From positions 1-64,000 of the forward strand of contig WQWM01000007.1 in assembly GCA_009785335.1 (NCBI GenBank): a stretch of DNA of 64,000 nt, read 5' to 3'. The position numbers and the translations under genes are program-made. The notes under the pieces were generated by a model that saw nothing but the letters and a program-made list of their open reading frames with translations, ran no database searches and was not told the origin of the DNA. Shown one piece after another: positions 31,104 to 40,106 of this stretch. The stretch is from Oscillospiraceae bacterium (GTDB lineage: Bacteria; Bacillota; Clostridia; Oscillospirales; Acutalibacteraceae). Positions within the stretch are counted from its first letter, which is position 1. Every line of letters begins with the position of its first letter.

Positions 31104-32204
31104 ATGAAAAAACTACTCTCCATTGTCCTGATTGGCTTGTTGCAGGTTAACTTTGCATTCATGCTAAGAGCCGATGCGGTTGAATGCCCATGCCACAGAG
31201 ACATCGGTGCCGAACTAGGCTTTATCCATGTTCTTAACACAGGGTGGGAAGATGCCATTGTTCTTGAAAGCGATGGGCATTTCGCTTTAGTTGATGCTGG
31301 GATGATAGGTCGTGGTCCGTATATAGTAAACTATTTGCAGCGCAGGGCAGGCAGTGTTGATGTGCACTTAGATTTCATTATCGTCACGCATGCACATATT
31401 GACCACATCAGCGGCTTTGAGTACATCATCGGTCATCCTAATGTTACAATTGACCGAGCATACCTCAAGCGGAAAAATGTTGAAACCTACGTTTGTCGTT
31501 GTTCTCCGAGCTGGGGATATTGTGCGATGGATCTATATCTTAGCTTTATTGAAAACAGCGAAAACAACGGCATCACGTTGATTTTAGATGACCTGGATAA
31601 CCGTGTGCTTGAGCTAGGCTATATGAACGTTACGCTTGTTAACGGCGAACCGCTAATCGGCGGCACAACAAACCCTGAATCATTGTGTCAATTGATTGAG
31701 GTTGGCGATTTTAGGGCACTGCTTTTGGCCGATGTGACTGGCGAGGCTGCCGAAACGCGCATCTTTAACCAAGTGAATGGCACCGTTGATTTCTTCAAAG
31801 TTGGACACCATGGTCTGCGCGGTTCAACTGGTGTGCGCCTCGCGCGCAACTTGCGCCCAGCAGTCGCCGTATACACAAATGGCAGCAGCTGGGAGGTTGA
31901 TTCGCATGACATCACACTCGGAAGTGATCCAAGAGGCATAGAAGGCTTTAATCATTTGAGACGAGTTGGCACGGTGCAATATGTCGCAGGCGACAATGGC
32001 GGAGTGATGGCCGTGTTTGGCGAATACGGCATGGAATATCGCGCGATCAGAGAATTTGTCCGCAGTGGCCCTGTTCTTGATTTTGAATATCGGGAAGATA
32101 TCGTCCTTCGCCCGATGACACCGCCAACGTTAACTTTCTTCCAAAGAGTTTCTACGTTCTTCGGCGATGTTTGGTATAGCTTTATTGGCATGTTTGGCCG
32201 GTAA
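31104..32204 (+). CDS. Exported metallo-beta-lactamase-fold hydrolase
   Basis: 366 residues with a signal peptide (about 1-25). The metal-binding motif THAHIDH is near residue 97, followed by GHHG-type histidines in FKVGHHGLRGS near 235. The order resembles the C-terminal domain of ComEC and related secreted hydrolases, but the ComEC membrane part is absent. The C-terminus FFQRVSTFFGDVWYSFIGMF is aromatic rich, as in several other exported proteins of this window. Substrate unknown (nucleic acid or phosphodiester is plausible). Single gene with its own promoter and terminator. Confidence 0.85.
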   Translation: MKKLLSIVLIGLLQVNFAFMLRADAVECPCHRDIGAELGFIHVLNTGWEDAIVLESDGHFALVDAGMIGRGPYIVNYLQRRAGSVDVHLDFIIVTHAHIDHISGFEYIIGHPNVTIDRAYLKRKNVETYVCRCSPSWGYCAMDLYLSFIENSENNGITLILDDLDNRVLELGYMNVTLVNGEPLIGGTTNPESLCQLIEVGDFRALLLADVTGEAAETRIFNQVNGTVDFFKVGHHGLRGSTGVRLARNLRPAVAVYTNGSSWEVDSHDITLGSDPRGIEGFNHLRRVGTVQYVAGDNGGVMAVFGEYGMEYRAIREFVRSGPVLDFEYREDIVLRPMTPPTLTFFQRVSTFFGDVWYSFIGMFGR

Positions 32205-32210
32205 ATAAAC

Positions 32211-32250
32211 AAGTGAATGGACCTTTTTCAGGGGTTCATTCACTTTTTGT
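32211..32250 (+). terminator. Terminator after the metallo-beta-lactamase-fold gene
   Basis: AAGTGAATGGACC and GGTTCATTCACTT pair imperfectly around TTTTTCAGG; TTTTTG follows. Confidence 0.75.
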
Positions 32251-32307
32251 ATTAGCTGCAGGCATTAAATCGCGACAAATGTTTCGACGTTGAAATATAA
32301 ATATTAG

Positions 32308-32336
32308 TTGACTTAGCGCACCAGCTGTGGTATACT
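32308..32336 (+). promoter_or_regulatory. Promoter of tRNA-Leu
   Basis: -35 TTGACT (32308-32313), 17-nt spacer, -10 TATACT (32331-32336), about 100 nt before the tRNA. Confidence 0.75.
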
Positions 32337-32434
32337 ATTAGTTGCGAAGAAAATTATCAAAACATTGGTCACGGTTGGTCACACCCGCTAAAGCTCACCC
32401 ACTCGAAACCCCGCAAACCCTTATACATCAACAT

Positions 32435-32521
32435 GCCGCTGTGGTGGAATTGGCAGACACAAGGGACTTAAAATCCCTCGGTAGCAATACCGTACCGGTT
32501 CGACCCCGGTCAGCGGCACCA
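32435..32521 (+). tRNA. tRNA-Leu (TAA)
   Basis: An 87-nt class II tRNA with a long variable arm. Acceptor GCCGCTG pairs with CAGCGGC; the anticodon arm GGGA-CTTAAAA-TCCC gives anticodon TAA; CCA is encoded. Confidence 0.95.
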
Positions 32522-32795
32522 CCTGCGGTGGGGCTCCCTCGCGCATTTGCTTTGATGAATGCGTGAGCGAGCGACCCGCGATGAAATTACATCTTTTTAT
32601 GCAATACTTAACCTGCGGCGAGCACCCTCGCGCGCAGGCTTTTCATTTCGCCTAACGATGCGGCCCGCGATAGGGTTGCATCTTTTTTGCAATGCTTAAC
32701 CTGCGATGGGGCACCGCTCACAATTCGCGCTCTTACTTTTGAGCGTGAATTTTTTATTCCCGCGATATTCGTGCATCTTGAACGTCACTGCGACA
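32522..32795. repeat. Three degenerate direct repeats downstream of tRNA-Leu
   Basis: ACCTGCGGTGGGGC..., ACCTGCGGCGAGCACCCTCGCG... and ACCTGCGATGGGGCACCGC... start about 100 nt apart (32522, about 32611, about 32698). Each is followed by CCCGCGAT and a TGCATCTTTTT-like stretch. No gene is supported here. Confidence 0.6.
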
Positions 32796-32813
32796 AAATA
32801 AAATGAGATTGCC

Positions 32814-33008
32814 CTAAAATTTGTGGGCAATCCCTGCTTGTTTCATGATGGCGTTAGCAACATGACGCGATTTTATTTTGCTGTCTACTGGAAAATGTTT
32901 GCCAGAGTATGGGCTAAACCAAATGTCGTGGTCGCCCTTGCCGCGCCGCTGAAAATTGCAACCTTTTTTCTTCAGCACATCGCGCACTTTCTTTTCGTAT
33001 TCAGCCAT
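32814..33008 (-). CDS. HicA-like mRNA interferase toxin
   Basis: 64 residues with the dsRBD-like HicA/YcfA fold. GCNFQRRGKGDHDIWFSP carries the glycine-rich turn and catalytic histidine, and VDSKIKSRHVANAIMKQAGI is the C-terminal helix. HicA toxins cleave mRNA and are held inactive by a partner. The partner gene (DUF1902) lies 56 nt upstream on the same strand, the reverse of the usual hicAB order. Confidence 0.85.
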   Translation of the reverse strand: MAEYEKKVRDVLKKKGCNFQRRGKGDHDIWFSPYSGKHFPVDSKIKSRHVANAIMKQAGIAHKF

Positions 33009-33064
33009 GCGAAAATCTACCTTTCAAAATGCACAGCGAAGCGACCGAGCCCCGCCGCAGGCGG

Positions 33065-33277
33065 TCAGCCATGGGCGATTTGCCTTTCTGAATGAATATA
33101 CAGGCGTGAATAGTTTGGTTTTGCATTCAAGGCCAAAATTTCGGGCACCACAACCTTCACTTTTTCAATGAGAGCATCAAAGGAATTGTGCTCCAACGCA
33201 AGCGGAATGGCATCACAAATAGCAATCCAAACGCCGGCTTCGTCATCCCAGCTGAAATTAATGGCGTATTCGTTCAT
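33065..33277 (-). CDS. DUF1902 protein, probable antitoxin of the HicA-like toxin
   Basis: 70 residues, opening MNEYAINFSWDDEAGVWIA and continuing LEHNSFDALIEKV, the DUF1902 pattern that resembles the partially degraded RNase-H fold of HicB. ATG 33277 follows GGAGG at 7 nt. It has no added DNA-binding domain, so autoregulation may need another factor. The antitoxin role is inferred from its position. Confidence 0.75.
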   Translation of the reverse strand: MNEYAINFSWDDEAGVWIAICDAIPLALEHNSFDALIEKVKVVVPEILALNAKPNYSRLYIHSERQIAHG

Positions 33278-33310
33278 GACGCACCTCCGTGTGAAAATTT
33301 GTCTAACTCT

Positions 33311-33339
33311 ATTATATACGATTTTGCACAACATTGCAA
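33311..33339 (-). promoter_or_regulatory. Promoter of the DUF1902/HicA operon
   Basis: Minus strand: -35 TTGCAA (33334-33339), 17-nt spacer, consensus -10 TATAAT (33311-33316). Confidence 0.75.
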
Positions 33340-33367
33340 CAAAAAAATTCGAGGCAAAACGCACCAG

Positions 33368-34189
33368 TTAACACTCACAACCGCTTGCAACAAACAAGCC
33401 TTCATCTTGCGTAATACCAACATATCCATTTTTCGCGAACACTTCGGCAATATAATCAGCAAACCGCGGGATATCCCCTTCTGGTATCATTTCGCTAATG
33501 TTGCCCATGCCGCGATAGGACAAAAAGTAGTCGACAAGTGGTTTTAGCTCTGTGATGTGCAAGCTGTTTTCGTAGCGCTTGCACTGAACGCAATCAAAAT
33601 ATTTCGCTAAATAAGCACTGCCGTTTTCTAGGCCAAACACATCGCACAGGTCATTCAACGCAGGCTGAATGCGAGCGTCAAACCCGCCGAAGATATCTTT
33701 GACTTCTTTCAAGTTGTCTTTTCCATAAGTCGCTGCAAAAAAGGAGCCCTTGGGTTTGAGCACACGCGATATTTCGCGCAAAGCTTGTTCAACATTGGGC
33801 ACATGATATAGCATGTAATTCGCAATCACGATGTCAAACGTGTTCTCGTCATAGGGTATGTTTTGCGCGTCAATGACGGCGTACTCTTCAATGAATTTGA
33901 GTTTATTGGTGTTGCTTTTTGCGGTGTCAATCATCCCCGGTGAAGCGTCAGACAACGTTAGCCTAACACCTTTCGGCATTTTGGGGGCAACGTGCTTCCA
34001 AAACACAGCGCTTCCGCAACCAAGCTCTAATACCCGTTGGTTGGGTTGCAATTGAAAGTTTTGCAACAGAAAATCTGCCCAGCCTAACTTGGTGGTGCTA
34101 AACAGTCGTTTTGCTGTGATGCGGCTTTCCAAGTTAGCACTTGAACCATACTGTTCTTTCAATTGCTCGGGACTATTGATGTTTTGCAT
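33368..34189 (-). CDS. Class I SAM-dependent methyltransferase (UbiE-like)
   Basis: 273 residues. Motif I is VLELGCGSAVFWKHV (about 53-67), with VRLTLSDASPGMID and the post-I FDIVIANYMLYHVPNVEQAL after it and LREISRVLKPKGSFFAATYG near 140. These mark the Methyltransf_11/UbiE-like class; the substrate cannot be told. The ATG at 34189 is chosen because GGAGG lies 8 nt upstream, overlapping an alternative ATG five codons earlier. Confidence 0.88.
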   Translation of the reverse strand: MQNINSPEQLKEQYGSSANLESRITAKRLFSTTKLGWADFLLQNFQLQPNQRVLELGCGSAVFWKHVAPKMPKGVRLTLSDASPGMIDTAKSNTNKLKFIEEYAVIDAQNIPYDENTFDIVIANYMLYHVPNVEQALREISRVLKPKGSFFAATYGKDNLKEVKDIFGGFDARIQPALNDLCDVFGLENGSAYLAKYFDCVQCKRYENSLHITELKPLVDYFLSYRGMGNISEMIPEGDIPRFADYIAEVFAKNGYVGITQDEGLFVASGCEC

Positions 34190-34221
34190 AGCGAAAGCCT
34201 CCATTTCAGAACCAATTAAAT

Positions 34222-34258
34222 ATTGTACAACCTGTAGGGGCGGCGATTACGCTGCCCG
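34222..34258. repeat. Dispersed repeat C
   Basis: A CCTGTAGGGGCGGCGATTACG unit. The rest of 34205-34429 contains GGCGTAATACGCC- and GCGCCGCG-like palindromes and no gene. Confidence 0.55.
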
Positions 34259-34429
34259 AAGCAAAGTAAAAAGGAAAACGTTGGTGTTTTTGGAACCCTG
34301 CGCGGCGTAATACGCCACGTCTAAAACGCCCACGTTGTGCGTTGATTTCGCTTGCGTTGGGGCGCATTGCGCCAACTCGTTTTAGGCGGCGCGTATCACG
34401 CGGCGCAGCACAGAACACACCTTTTTACA

Positions 34430-37177
34430 CTACACCTTCACGCCTGCATGCATCACCACTGCCCAAACCAGATTGAACGCCACCAGCAACAGCGGGTTGA
34501 ACACGCCATCCAGCTGCCCGGCCAAGGCAATCACGGCCAGCAGCACATTGGCGGCCAGTGCGCTGAGCAACAGCAAAATGCGCAGCCGCTTGCCGCTTTT
34601 CACCAGATTCATGCACACGGCAATCGTGCGCAAAAATGCCCGTGTGCCGCCCGCATGGTAAATGCCGCTGTGACCGACTGGTGCTTTGCCGCGCATGATT
34701 TTACGATAAGGCGCAGCAAAATTGTTGCGCAGTACAGAAATTGTTCCCTGTTGCAGACCAAAACGAGCTTCAAGCTCCTCGCCGGTGATGCATGGGTCAC
34801 TGTTGCATAACAGAATTTCCACATCGGCTTCTTCCAGCTGTTGCAGTGGATCTTGCAGTTTTTCGTCTGGTGTGTAGCTAATGACAAAATAGGCCACGGC
34901 CTGTTTGTCTACCGCCAGGTAAATCACACGGCGACCATCGCGCTCGCGTTGTTTTTCTTCGTGTTCGCTCACAGGCACGGGCACGCCATGGTTCTCAAGG
35001 AGCTTGCGGTTGCCGAAAAACACCGGTTGGTTGTGGATGCGGCAACTGAAGCCCATGCGATCTTCATAGGTGAGGCTACGGATCTCCGGCAGCACAGAGC
35101 TGTCGCCGTCAATCACGCCTTCAAACACCGCGCGCAGCGGGCCACCGGCTTTCATCGCAATGCCAACGGTATAGAGCATCAGGTCGTCTTCGCGCATTTG
35201 GTTGAGGCTTTGCATGCCGTGAATGCGGCTTTGCGCAGTCACAAACATGCTGCCGCTGCTGAGCACCGCTGCTGCGGTTTTTGCGGCATCTTCGGCGGCC
35301 TGCATGTTCAGCACCACCGCGCCATTGTTTGACGTTGATTTTGTGCTGGTGCGCCAAACTGTGGCTTGTGCCAGCAGCGCAAAACCCGGCAGACACAAGC
35401 ACATCGCGGCTGCGGCTGCGGCCATGCCCAAGCTTGCGCTCTCTAGAGAAAATTCCCCGGTTTGCACCGTCACCACAATGCCAAGCAATGCGGCAAGCCC
35501 CAGCGCAAAGGGCGCATACCAGCGGCACAGGCGGTCGATCGCCGTTTCGCGGTGCGATTGCGCCACGAACTGTTCAGGCATATCCGTGGAAAGCGAAAGC
35601 GCGGTTTTGCTGCCGCTGAGGTTTTGTTTGGCGGCACGTTCGGGCGTGGCACCTTTGCCGTCCAGATGCATGGCGTGCAGGTGTTTCGCGGCCGTAAACG
35701 TGCAAAAGCGGAAGTTGTCGCAACGTTGCCTGGCCTGCATGAACTTGGCCATGGCATGCCCTGCCGCACCAACCAGAAACAACGGCACCATATGGCTGCC
35801 GCGCAGGATTTCCTCTTCCACAGGCAAAAATAGCAGCACAACCTGTGCGGTGCAAAGCAGCGCAGCTAGTAATAATAATGTATCAGCATTCGGGCGGGCT
35901 TTAATCAGCCCCAGCAGCCCGCGGCCTAAATCTGCGGCGCACACGGCAAGGCCCATCACAAAGAAAAACGCCATCGGCCCCAAGTATTGTGGGGTGTCGG
36001 TACCCAGCCACAAGCCGCCCACTTGCAGCAAAATCGCAAGCAGCGCTGCAGCAATCATCGCAAGCATAGCCGTGGTGCGCTTGGCGCGCGTGCGCAGCAA
36101 TGCAGAAAATACATCATTGCGCATGTAGGCATTTTTATATTCATAGCGCGGCGTGCCGACATCAAGCTGCGGTTTGTCTTGCTCGGTCTGCAGGTCTTGC
36201 GGCAATTTAGGCAGCTGCGTTGTTTTGCTTTTTTTCGGCAGGGGTTTCATCTTGAACTGGTTGGTGATAACCTGCCGGTTTTGCGCCACTTGGTCGTCGG
36301 CTTCGTCTTGCGCAAACTGGCGCGGCGGCTCGGGCGAAAAATTCGGCAGTCGCTGCTGCCCCTCAGGGATATCCTCGTCTACCTCTTCAACCGGCACGCG
36401 CTGGCGTTGCAATAAATCGGTTGCTGGCAGCAAGCGCGGCACTGGCGAAAGGTCCTGCGTGGCTTGCATGCCATCACGCTGCACAAGCATGCCATGTTTT
36501 TCCACCGGCTCAAGCACACGCGTGTAGGCATCGCGCGAGCCTTTAGGCGGCAGATTTAAGCGAAAGCCCTCCATGGCCTCAAACATTTCCTGTGCGCCAA
36601 TGGGCACAATGTCTTGCGGGCTAATTTCCTGCGGGTCAACCGATCCGGTTGCTTGCAGTGTGAGCTCCTCGGGGGCTTGCATGCCCGTCATGATTTCTTC
36701 CGGCGTAATTTCCGCTGTGGCAAATTCATCTCGCGAAAAATCCAGTAACGTTGTGAATTCCAATGGTGGTGTTTGGGGCGGCGCAGCCACTTCTTCAACC
36801 GGGGTCAGCACAGGCTTGGGCACGGCAACAGGCTCTGGCGCAGCAACAGGTTTAGGCGGCTCGGGCACCACCACGCGCTTAATGCGCGGCGGCACCGCTG
36901 GCGGAATCACCGGCAGTGCAATGGGTTGTGGGGGTTCTTCTGCTTTGTTTTGACGCGGCACCTGCGGCGTTGAAGGAGCTGCCAAGGGCTCTCTCACGGG
37001 AGGCACTGGCGGCGGCGCGGGCGCTTGTTTTGGTTTGGCGGATGTTTCCACACCCAGTTCACCCAGCAGCGAATCAAAGTCATCTAGATTCCAGCGACGC
37101 TGGACAGTTTGTGCTTGCTGCGCCGTTTGGTCCATGCGGTCACGCAAGGGCGGCGGCAAGTTTCGATTATCGTTCAT
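34430..37177 (-). CDS. P-type-ATPase-like membrane protein lacking the phosphorylation site
   Basis: 915 residues. The first 350 are cytosolic and proline/glutamate rich (PAPPPVPPV and similar). Helix pairs follow at about 366-416, 431-479, 552-604 and 862-914. The order after 580 tracks heavy-metal P-type ATPases: a CLPGF turn in the place of CPC, GAVVLNMQAAEDAA like the segment before the active site, a GFSCRIHNQPVFFGNRKLL stretch like the N-domain, and ISYTPDEKLQDPLQQLEEAD like the P-domain. Where DKTGT is expected (about residue 640) it reads SSGSMF, and no TGES is seen. I infer a catalytically dead homologue with an unknown regulatory or scaffolding role. It starts one base after the rlmB stop; GGAGG lies inside rlmB. 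Confidence 0.75.
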   Translation of the reverse strand: MNDNRNLPPPLRDRMDQTAQQAQTVQRRWNLDDFDSLLGELGVETSAKPKQAPAPPPVPPVREPLAAPSTPQVPRQNKAEEPPQPIALPVIPPAVPPRIKRVVVPEPPKPVAAPEPVAVPKPVLTPVEEVAAPPQTPPLEFTTLLDFSRDEFATAEITPEEIMTGMQAPEELTLQATGSVDPQEISPQDIVPIGAQEMFEAMEGFRLNLPPKGSRDAYTRVLEPVEKHGMLVQRDGMQATQDLSPVPRLLPATDLLQRQRVPVEEVDEDIPEGQQRLPNFSPEPPRQFAQDEADDQVAQNRQVITNQFKMKPLPKKSKTTQLPKLPQDLQTEQDKPQLDVGTPRYEYKNAYMRNDVFSALLRTRAKRTTAMLAMIAAALLAILLQVGGLWLGTDTPQYLGPMAFFFVMGLAVCAADLGRGLLGLIKARPNADTLLLLAALLCTAQVVLLFLPVEEEILRGSHMVPLFLVGAAGHAMAKFMQARQRCDNFRFCTFTAAKHLHAMHLDGKGATPERAAKQNLSGSKTALSLSTDMPEQFVAQSHRETAIDRLCRWYAPFALGLAALLGIVVTVQTGEFSLESASLGMAAAAAAMCLCLPGFALLAQATVWRTSTKSTSNNGAVVLNMQAAEDAAKTAAAVLSSGSMFVTAQSRIHGMQSLNQMREDDLMLYTVGIAMKAGGPLRAVFEGVIDGDSSVLPEIRSLTYEDRMGFSCRIHNQPVFFGNRKLLENHGVPVPVSEHEEKQRERDGRRVIYLAVDKQAVAYFVISYTPDEKLQDPLQQLEEADVEILLCNSDPCITGEELEARFGLQQGTISVLRNNFAAPYRKIMRGKAPVGHSGIYHAGGTRAFLRTIAVCMNLVKSGKRLRILLLLSALAANVLLAVIALAGQLDGVFNPLLLVAFNLVWAVVMHAGVKV

Positions 37178-37912
37178 CTATCGCAACCTCCACCTCATGA
37201 TTTCATATAGTAAAATTCCCGCCGCAACCGATGCATTGAGCGAGTCAATCTTGCCTCGCATCGGCAGGCTCAGCAGCGCGTCGCAGCGTTCTTTCACCAG
37301 CCGCCCAAGGCCGCGGCCTTCTGAGCCAACCACCAGCGCAATTGCGCCTTCGAGTTTGGCTTGGGTGTAACATTCGCCTTGCATGTCCGCGCCATAAATC
37401 CACAATCCACGCTGTTTTAGCTCCTGCAGCGTTTGCGGGATATTGGCCACGCGCGCCACAGGCAGGTGGGCAATTGCCCCTGCGGACGCACGCGCGACAA
37501 CCTGACTCAACGGTGCGCTGCGGCGTTTGGGTACAATCACACCATGCGCTCCCGCAGCCTCCGCCGTGCGAATGATTGCACCGAGATTGTGGGGGTCTTC
37601 AATTTCGTCGCAAAGCACAAAGAACGGTGCTTCGTTTCGCTGCGCTGCGCATGCGAAGAGGTCTTCTATGTCCGCATAGGCTTGTGCCGCCAAGGTGAGC
37701 ACTACGCCTTGGTGCTGCGCGTGACCGCACAGCTGCGCGAGTTTTTCGCGCTTGGTGTCTTTAACTGCGAGGCCCTGCGCTTTGGCCAGGGCAATGATTT
37801 CGCCCAAGCCTTTGGTTTCGCCCTGGGCAACGAACAATGCGTCGCAGGGGCGGCCGCTTTTTAGCGTTTCGGCCACCGCATTGCGCCCGGCAATGCATTC
37901 ATGCTCGTGCAT
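37178..37912 (-). CDS. rlmB: 23S rRNA 2'-O-ribose methyltransferase, RlmB/TrmH (SpoU) family
   Basis: 244 residues from ATG 37912. The N-terminal substrate-binding domain opens HECIAGRNAVAETLKSGRP. The SPOUT knot carries the three SpoU motifs: DPHNLGAIIRTAEAAGAHG (about 113-131), ALVVGSEGRGLG (about 191-202) and LSLPMRGKIDSLNASVAAGI (about 211-230). RlmB methylates G2251. An in-frame ATG at 37933 is only about 9 nt from the expected transcription start (-10 TATAAT at 37949-37954), so the downstream ATG with AGAGG is preferred. Heads a two-gene operon with the P-type-like protein. Confidence 0.93.
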   Translation of the reverse strand: MHEHECIAGRNAVAETLKSGRPCDALFVAQGETKGLGEIIALAKAQGLAVKDTKREKLAQLCGHAQHQGVVLTLAAQAYADIEDLFACAAQRNEAPFFVLCDEIEDPHNLGAIIRTAEAAGAHGVIVPKRRSAPLSQVVARASAGAIAHLPVARVANIPQTLQELKQRGLWIYGADMQGECYTQAKLEGAIALVVGSEGRGLGRLVKERCDALLSLPMRGKIDSLNASVAAGILLYEIMRWRLR

Positions 37913-38125
37913 ACAAACCTCTTCTCTTGCCATGCTATATTCTTCTCTATTATAACATATTGCTGCGGCAAAAGAAAGGGGTTTTTGCAATTTTTTTCGG
38001 AAAAAAATACTAATTATAGGGGTTGGGCTCGAACAAATGCACAACATATGGCGTCAGAGGAGCTTTCTTTGCAATATTCGGCTAATTTTGTCGCAACTCT
38101 CTTTGTCGGCGGGGCTATGTTTTGA

Positions 38126-38154
38126 TTGACTTTTTGAGGAAAATAATGTATAAT
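38126..38154 (+). promoter_or_regulatory. Promoter upstream of the lipoprotein hydrolase
   Basis: -35 TTGACT (38126-38131), 17-nt spacer, consensus -10 TATAAT (38149-38154). It lies about 290 nt before the gene, with repeats B and R2 in between, so the leader RNA would contain both. Confidence 0.65.
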
Positions 38155-38179
38155 GATACGGCATACGAAAAAGTTTGGC

Positions 38180-38360
38180 TATTTTAGATTTTTGTATTGA
38201 TATGCCAACCCCTCAGTCACGCCTTACGGCGTGCCAGCTCCCCTACAGGGGAGCCCTTGGCAAAGCCGAAAGGTTGAGTTTCGCCAGAGTCTCCCCTCCG
38301 GGGTCCCCGCAAATGCTTGCATTTGTGGGGTGGGATTAGGGGAGATGCCGCGCAGCGGCA
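38180..38360. repeat. Dispersed repeats B and R2 (left flank of the hydrolase gene)
   Basis: The B unit (CCCCTCAGTCACGCCTTACGG..) is preceded by TTTTAGATTTTTGTATTGATATG. R2 lies inverted after it (CCGGGGTCCCCGCAAATGC). The end AGCGGCAGAGGGGTTTTTATG leads toward the gene. An inverted B copy with the same flank lies at about 40310-40385. Confidence 0.75.
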
Positions 38361-38440
38361 GAGGGGTTTTTATGAAAAAACACATCAATACAATTATCTA
38401 ATAAGCGCCAAAAGTTTAATCAACCGAAAGGAAAGAAATC

Positions 38441-40090
38441 ATGAAAAGAAGCATATCCATCATTCTTGCACTGGTGCTAGCCGTTGCAGCTGCGGCACTC
38501 GCAACTTCGTGCACGAGAACGCCCGAAGCACCACCAACCGACCAAGCGCGGCAAACGCTGCCGATGAACAACATGGCTTTCGCCCTCGCAGATTCTTCCG
38601 ACGTTGAGATTCACGAATTTCAACTGGGCGATGCAGGCGTGACCAACAACGTTGGCAACCCTGTTCCCTCTCCGTTAGGCGGCATCATCGCTGTTCCGCC
38701 GGGCGACGGCGAGCACCCCCTCGTTGTTATCCTGCACGGTGTGCAGTGGGCAGCAACTGCGATAGAAAGCGTTGCGCTGCGCACCTATTCAGGCTTTGAT
38801 TATCTGGTGCAGCAATTGGCGGCCCAAGGTTTTGTTGCGATGTCCATTAACGTCGGTGCCAACTATACCTTTGATTTTGGTGAGTCGATTGACAATGAAT
38901 GGGCCTACGACATTTTTGCGCGCCATATGGAACTCCTTACGCAAGCCAACGAAGGCGAAGATGTCGGCCACGGCGTTGACTTAAGCGGAAGAATTGACTT
39001 GGAGCAAGTTCACCTCATCGGCCATTCGCGCGGGGGCGAAGTAGCAAGTTCAATCTATCACCACGACAGCAACGCAGGCAACAACCGCGTGCGTTCAATC
39101 CTCCGTGTTGCAACAACAGCCACCGATGACGTTGCGCCTGATATCCCGATCGGCATCATCATTTCGGAATTGGACGGCGATGTTTTCGTACATGATGGCC
39201 AGTTGGTTTTTGATCAAATTCTGATGGAAAACACGAATCAGTCGTTTGCCAATTTGGTGTATCTTCGCGGCGCAAACCACAACTTTTTCAATCGCATGAC
39301 ACCCAACGATGACAGAGAAAGAGAATTCGCCCACCCAGACAGAGTGCCGCAATCGCAATGGTTAACACGCGAACAGCATGAAGGTTTTCTCAAGCATTAT
39401 GCATCGGCGTTTCTTGCGGTGGTAACCGGGCAAACGGAAGCATTTGGGGCGTTTAGTTCCTCACGAGCGCAGCCCGCAACCATGTTTGAGCGCGCAATGA
39501 TCAGCTCAACCTATTTCCCCATGCAGCGTGTGATCGCGGTGCCATCTGAAGAATCCAGCCAAACTGTGGCTGCAACGGGTTCGGCAACGGTGTCGTTCTT
39601 TCTGCAATCGTGGGAAGCGGCGGAAGGCTTTTTCTGGCATCCCGCTGTGCAAGGTCGATATGAGCCCGAACTGCCGCTATATGCCCTTGCGTGGGACGGC
39701 GGCAATGGCGCGGCGCAATTTAATCTCACAGCAGGCGATTTTTCTGCACATGACGCGATATCCTTGTACGTAGCCATTGATTCGTCCAATGCACTCAACG
39801 CCGAGGGCGAAGCGCAAGCGTTTACCGTTACATTGACGGACGGCGATGGCACACAACGCAGTGTGCTCATTCCCGCTGGAACAAGTGCGTTAAGCTGGCA
39901 CGGCGGCTACACATGGTATGACGAGTGGATGGAAGCCGATGCATGGGCAGGCGTGATGCCCTTGAGCGATTTGCGCATTCCGCTTGCGTATTTCGACGGC
40001 GTTGACTTGCGCAATGTAACCGAGCTAACCATCACATTTGACCAAACGGCATCAGGCAGCGTCATGTTGTCGGGAATCTATCTAAAATAA
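38441..40090 (+). CDS. Secreted alpha/beta-hydrolase lipoprotein
   Basis: 549 residues. A lipobox (ALATSC, cysteine near residue 24) marks a membrane-anchored lipoprotein. PLVVILHGVQWAAT holds the oxyanion HG, VHLIGHSRGGEVASS the GXSXG nucleophile elbow (about 190-200), and LRGANHNFF the probable catalytic histidine. The last 170 residues form a beta-rich module (VTELTITFDQTASGSVMLSG) that looks like a carbohydrate-binding or jelly-roll domain. An esterase or lipase role is inferred; substrate unknown. AAAGGAAAG precedes ATG 38441. Confidence 0.85.
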   Translation: MKRSISIILALVLAVAAAALATSCTRTPEAPPTDQARQTLPMNNMAFALADSSDVEIHEFQLGDAGVTNNVGNPVPSPLGGIIAVPPGDGEHPLVVILHGVQWAATAIESVALRTYSGFDYLVQQLAAQGFVAMSINVGANYTFDFGESIDNEWAYDIFARHMELLTQANEGEDVGHGVDLSGRIDLEQVHLIGHSRGGEVASSIYHHDSNAGNNRVRSILRVATTATDDVAPDIPIGIIISELDGDVFVHDGQLVFDQILMENTNQSFANLVYLRGANHNFFNRMTPNDDREREFAHPDRVPQSQWLTREQHEGFLKHYASAFLAVVTGQTEAFGAFSSSRAQPATMFERAMISSTYFPMQRVIAVPSEESSQTVAATGSATVSFFLQSWEAAEGFFWHPAVQGRYEPELPLYALAWDGGNGAAQFNLTAGDFSAHDAISLYVAIDSSNALNAEGEAQAFTVTLTDGDGTQRSVLIPAGTSALSWHGGYTWYDEWMEADAWAGVMPLSDLRIPLAYFDGVDLRNVTELTITFDQTASGSVMLSGIYLK

Positions 40091-40106
40091 GGCGCTTCTT
40101 TTAGAT

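Noticed and set aside
30983-32336. Shared CTGTGGTATACT in three promoters read as a regulon site
   Set aside because: The similarity is limited to the -10 box and the few bases before it, as expected for strong housekeeping promoters; the genes (acyltransferase, hydrolase, tRNA) have no common theme.
35223-36128. Plus-strand frames opposite the P-type-ATPase-like gene
   Set aside because: Composition is Ala/Arg/Ser-rich shadow sequence; the minus-strand gene has membrane helices and is coupled to rlmB.
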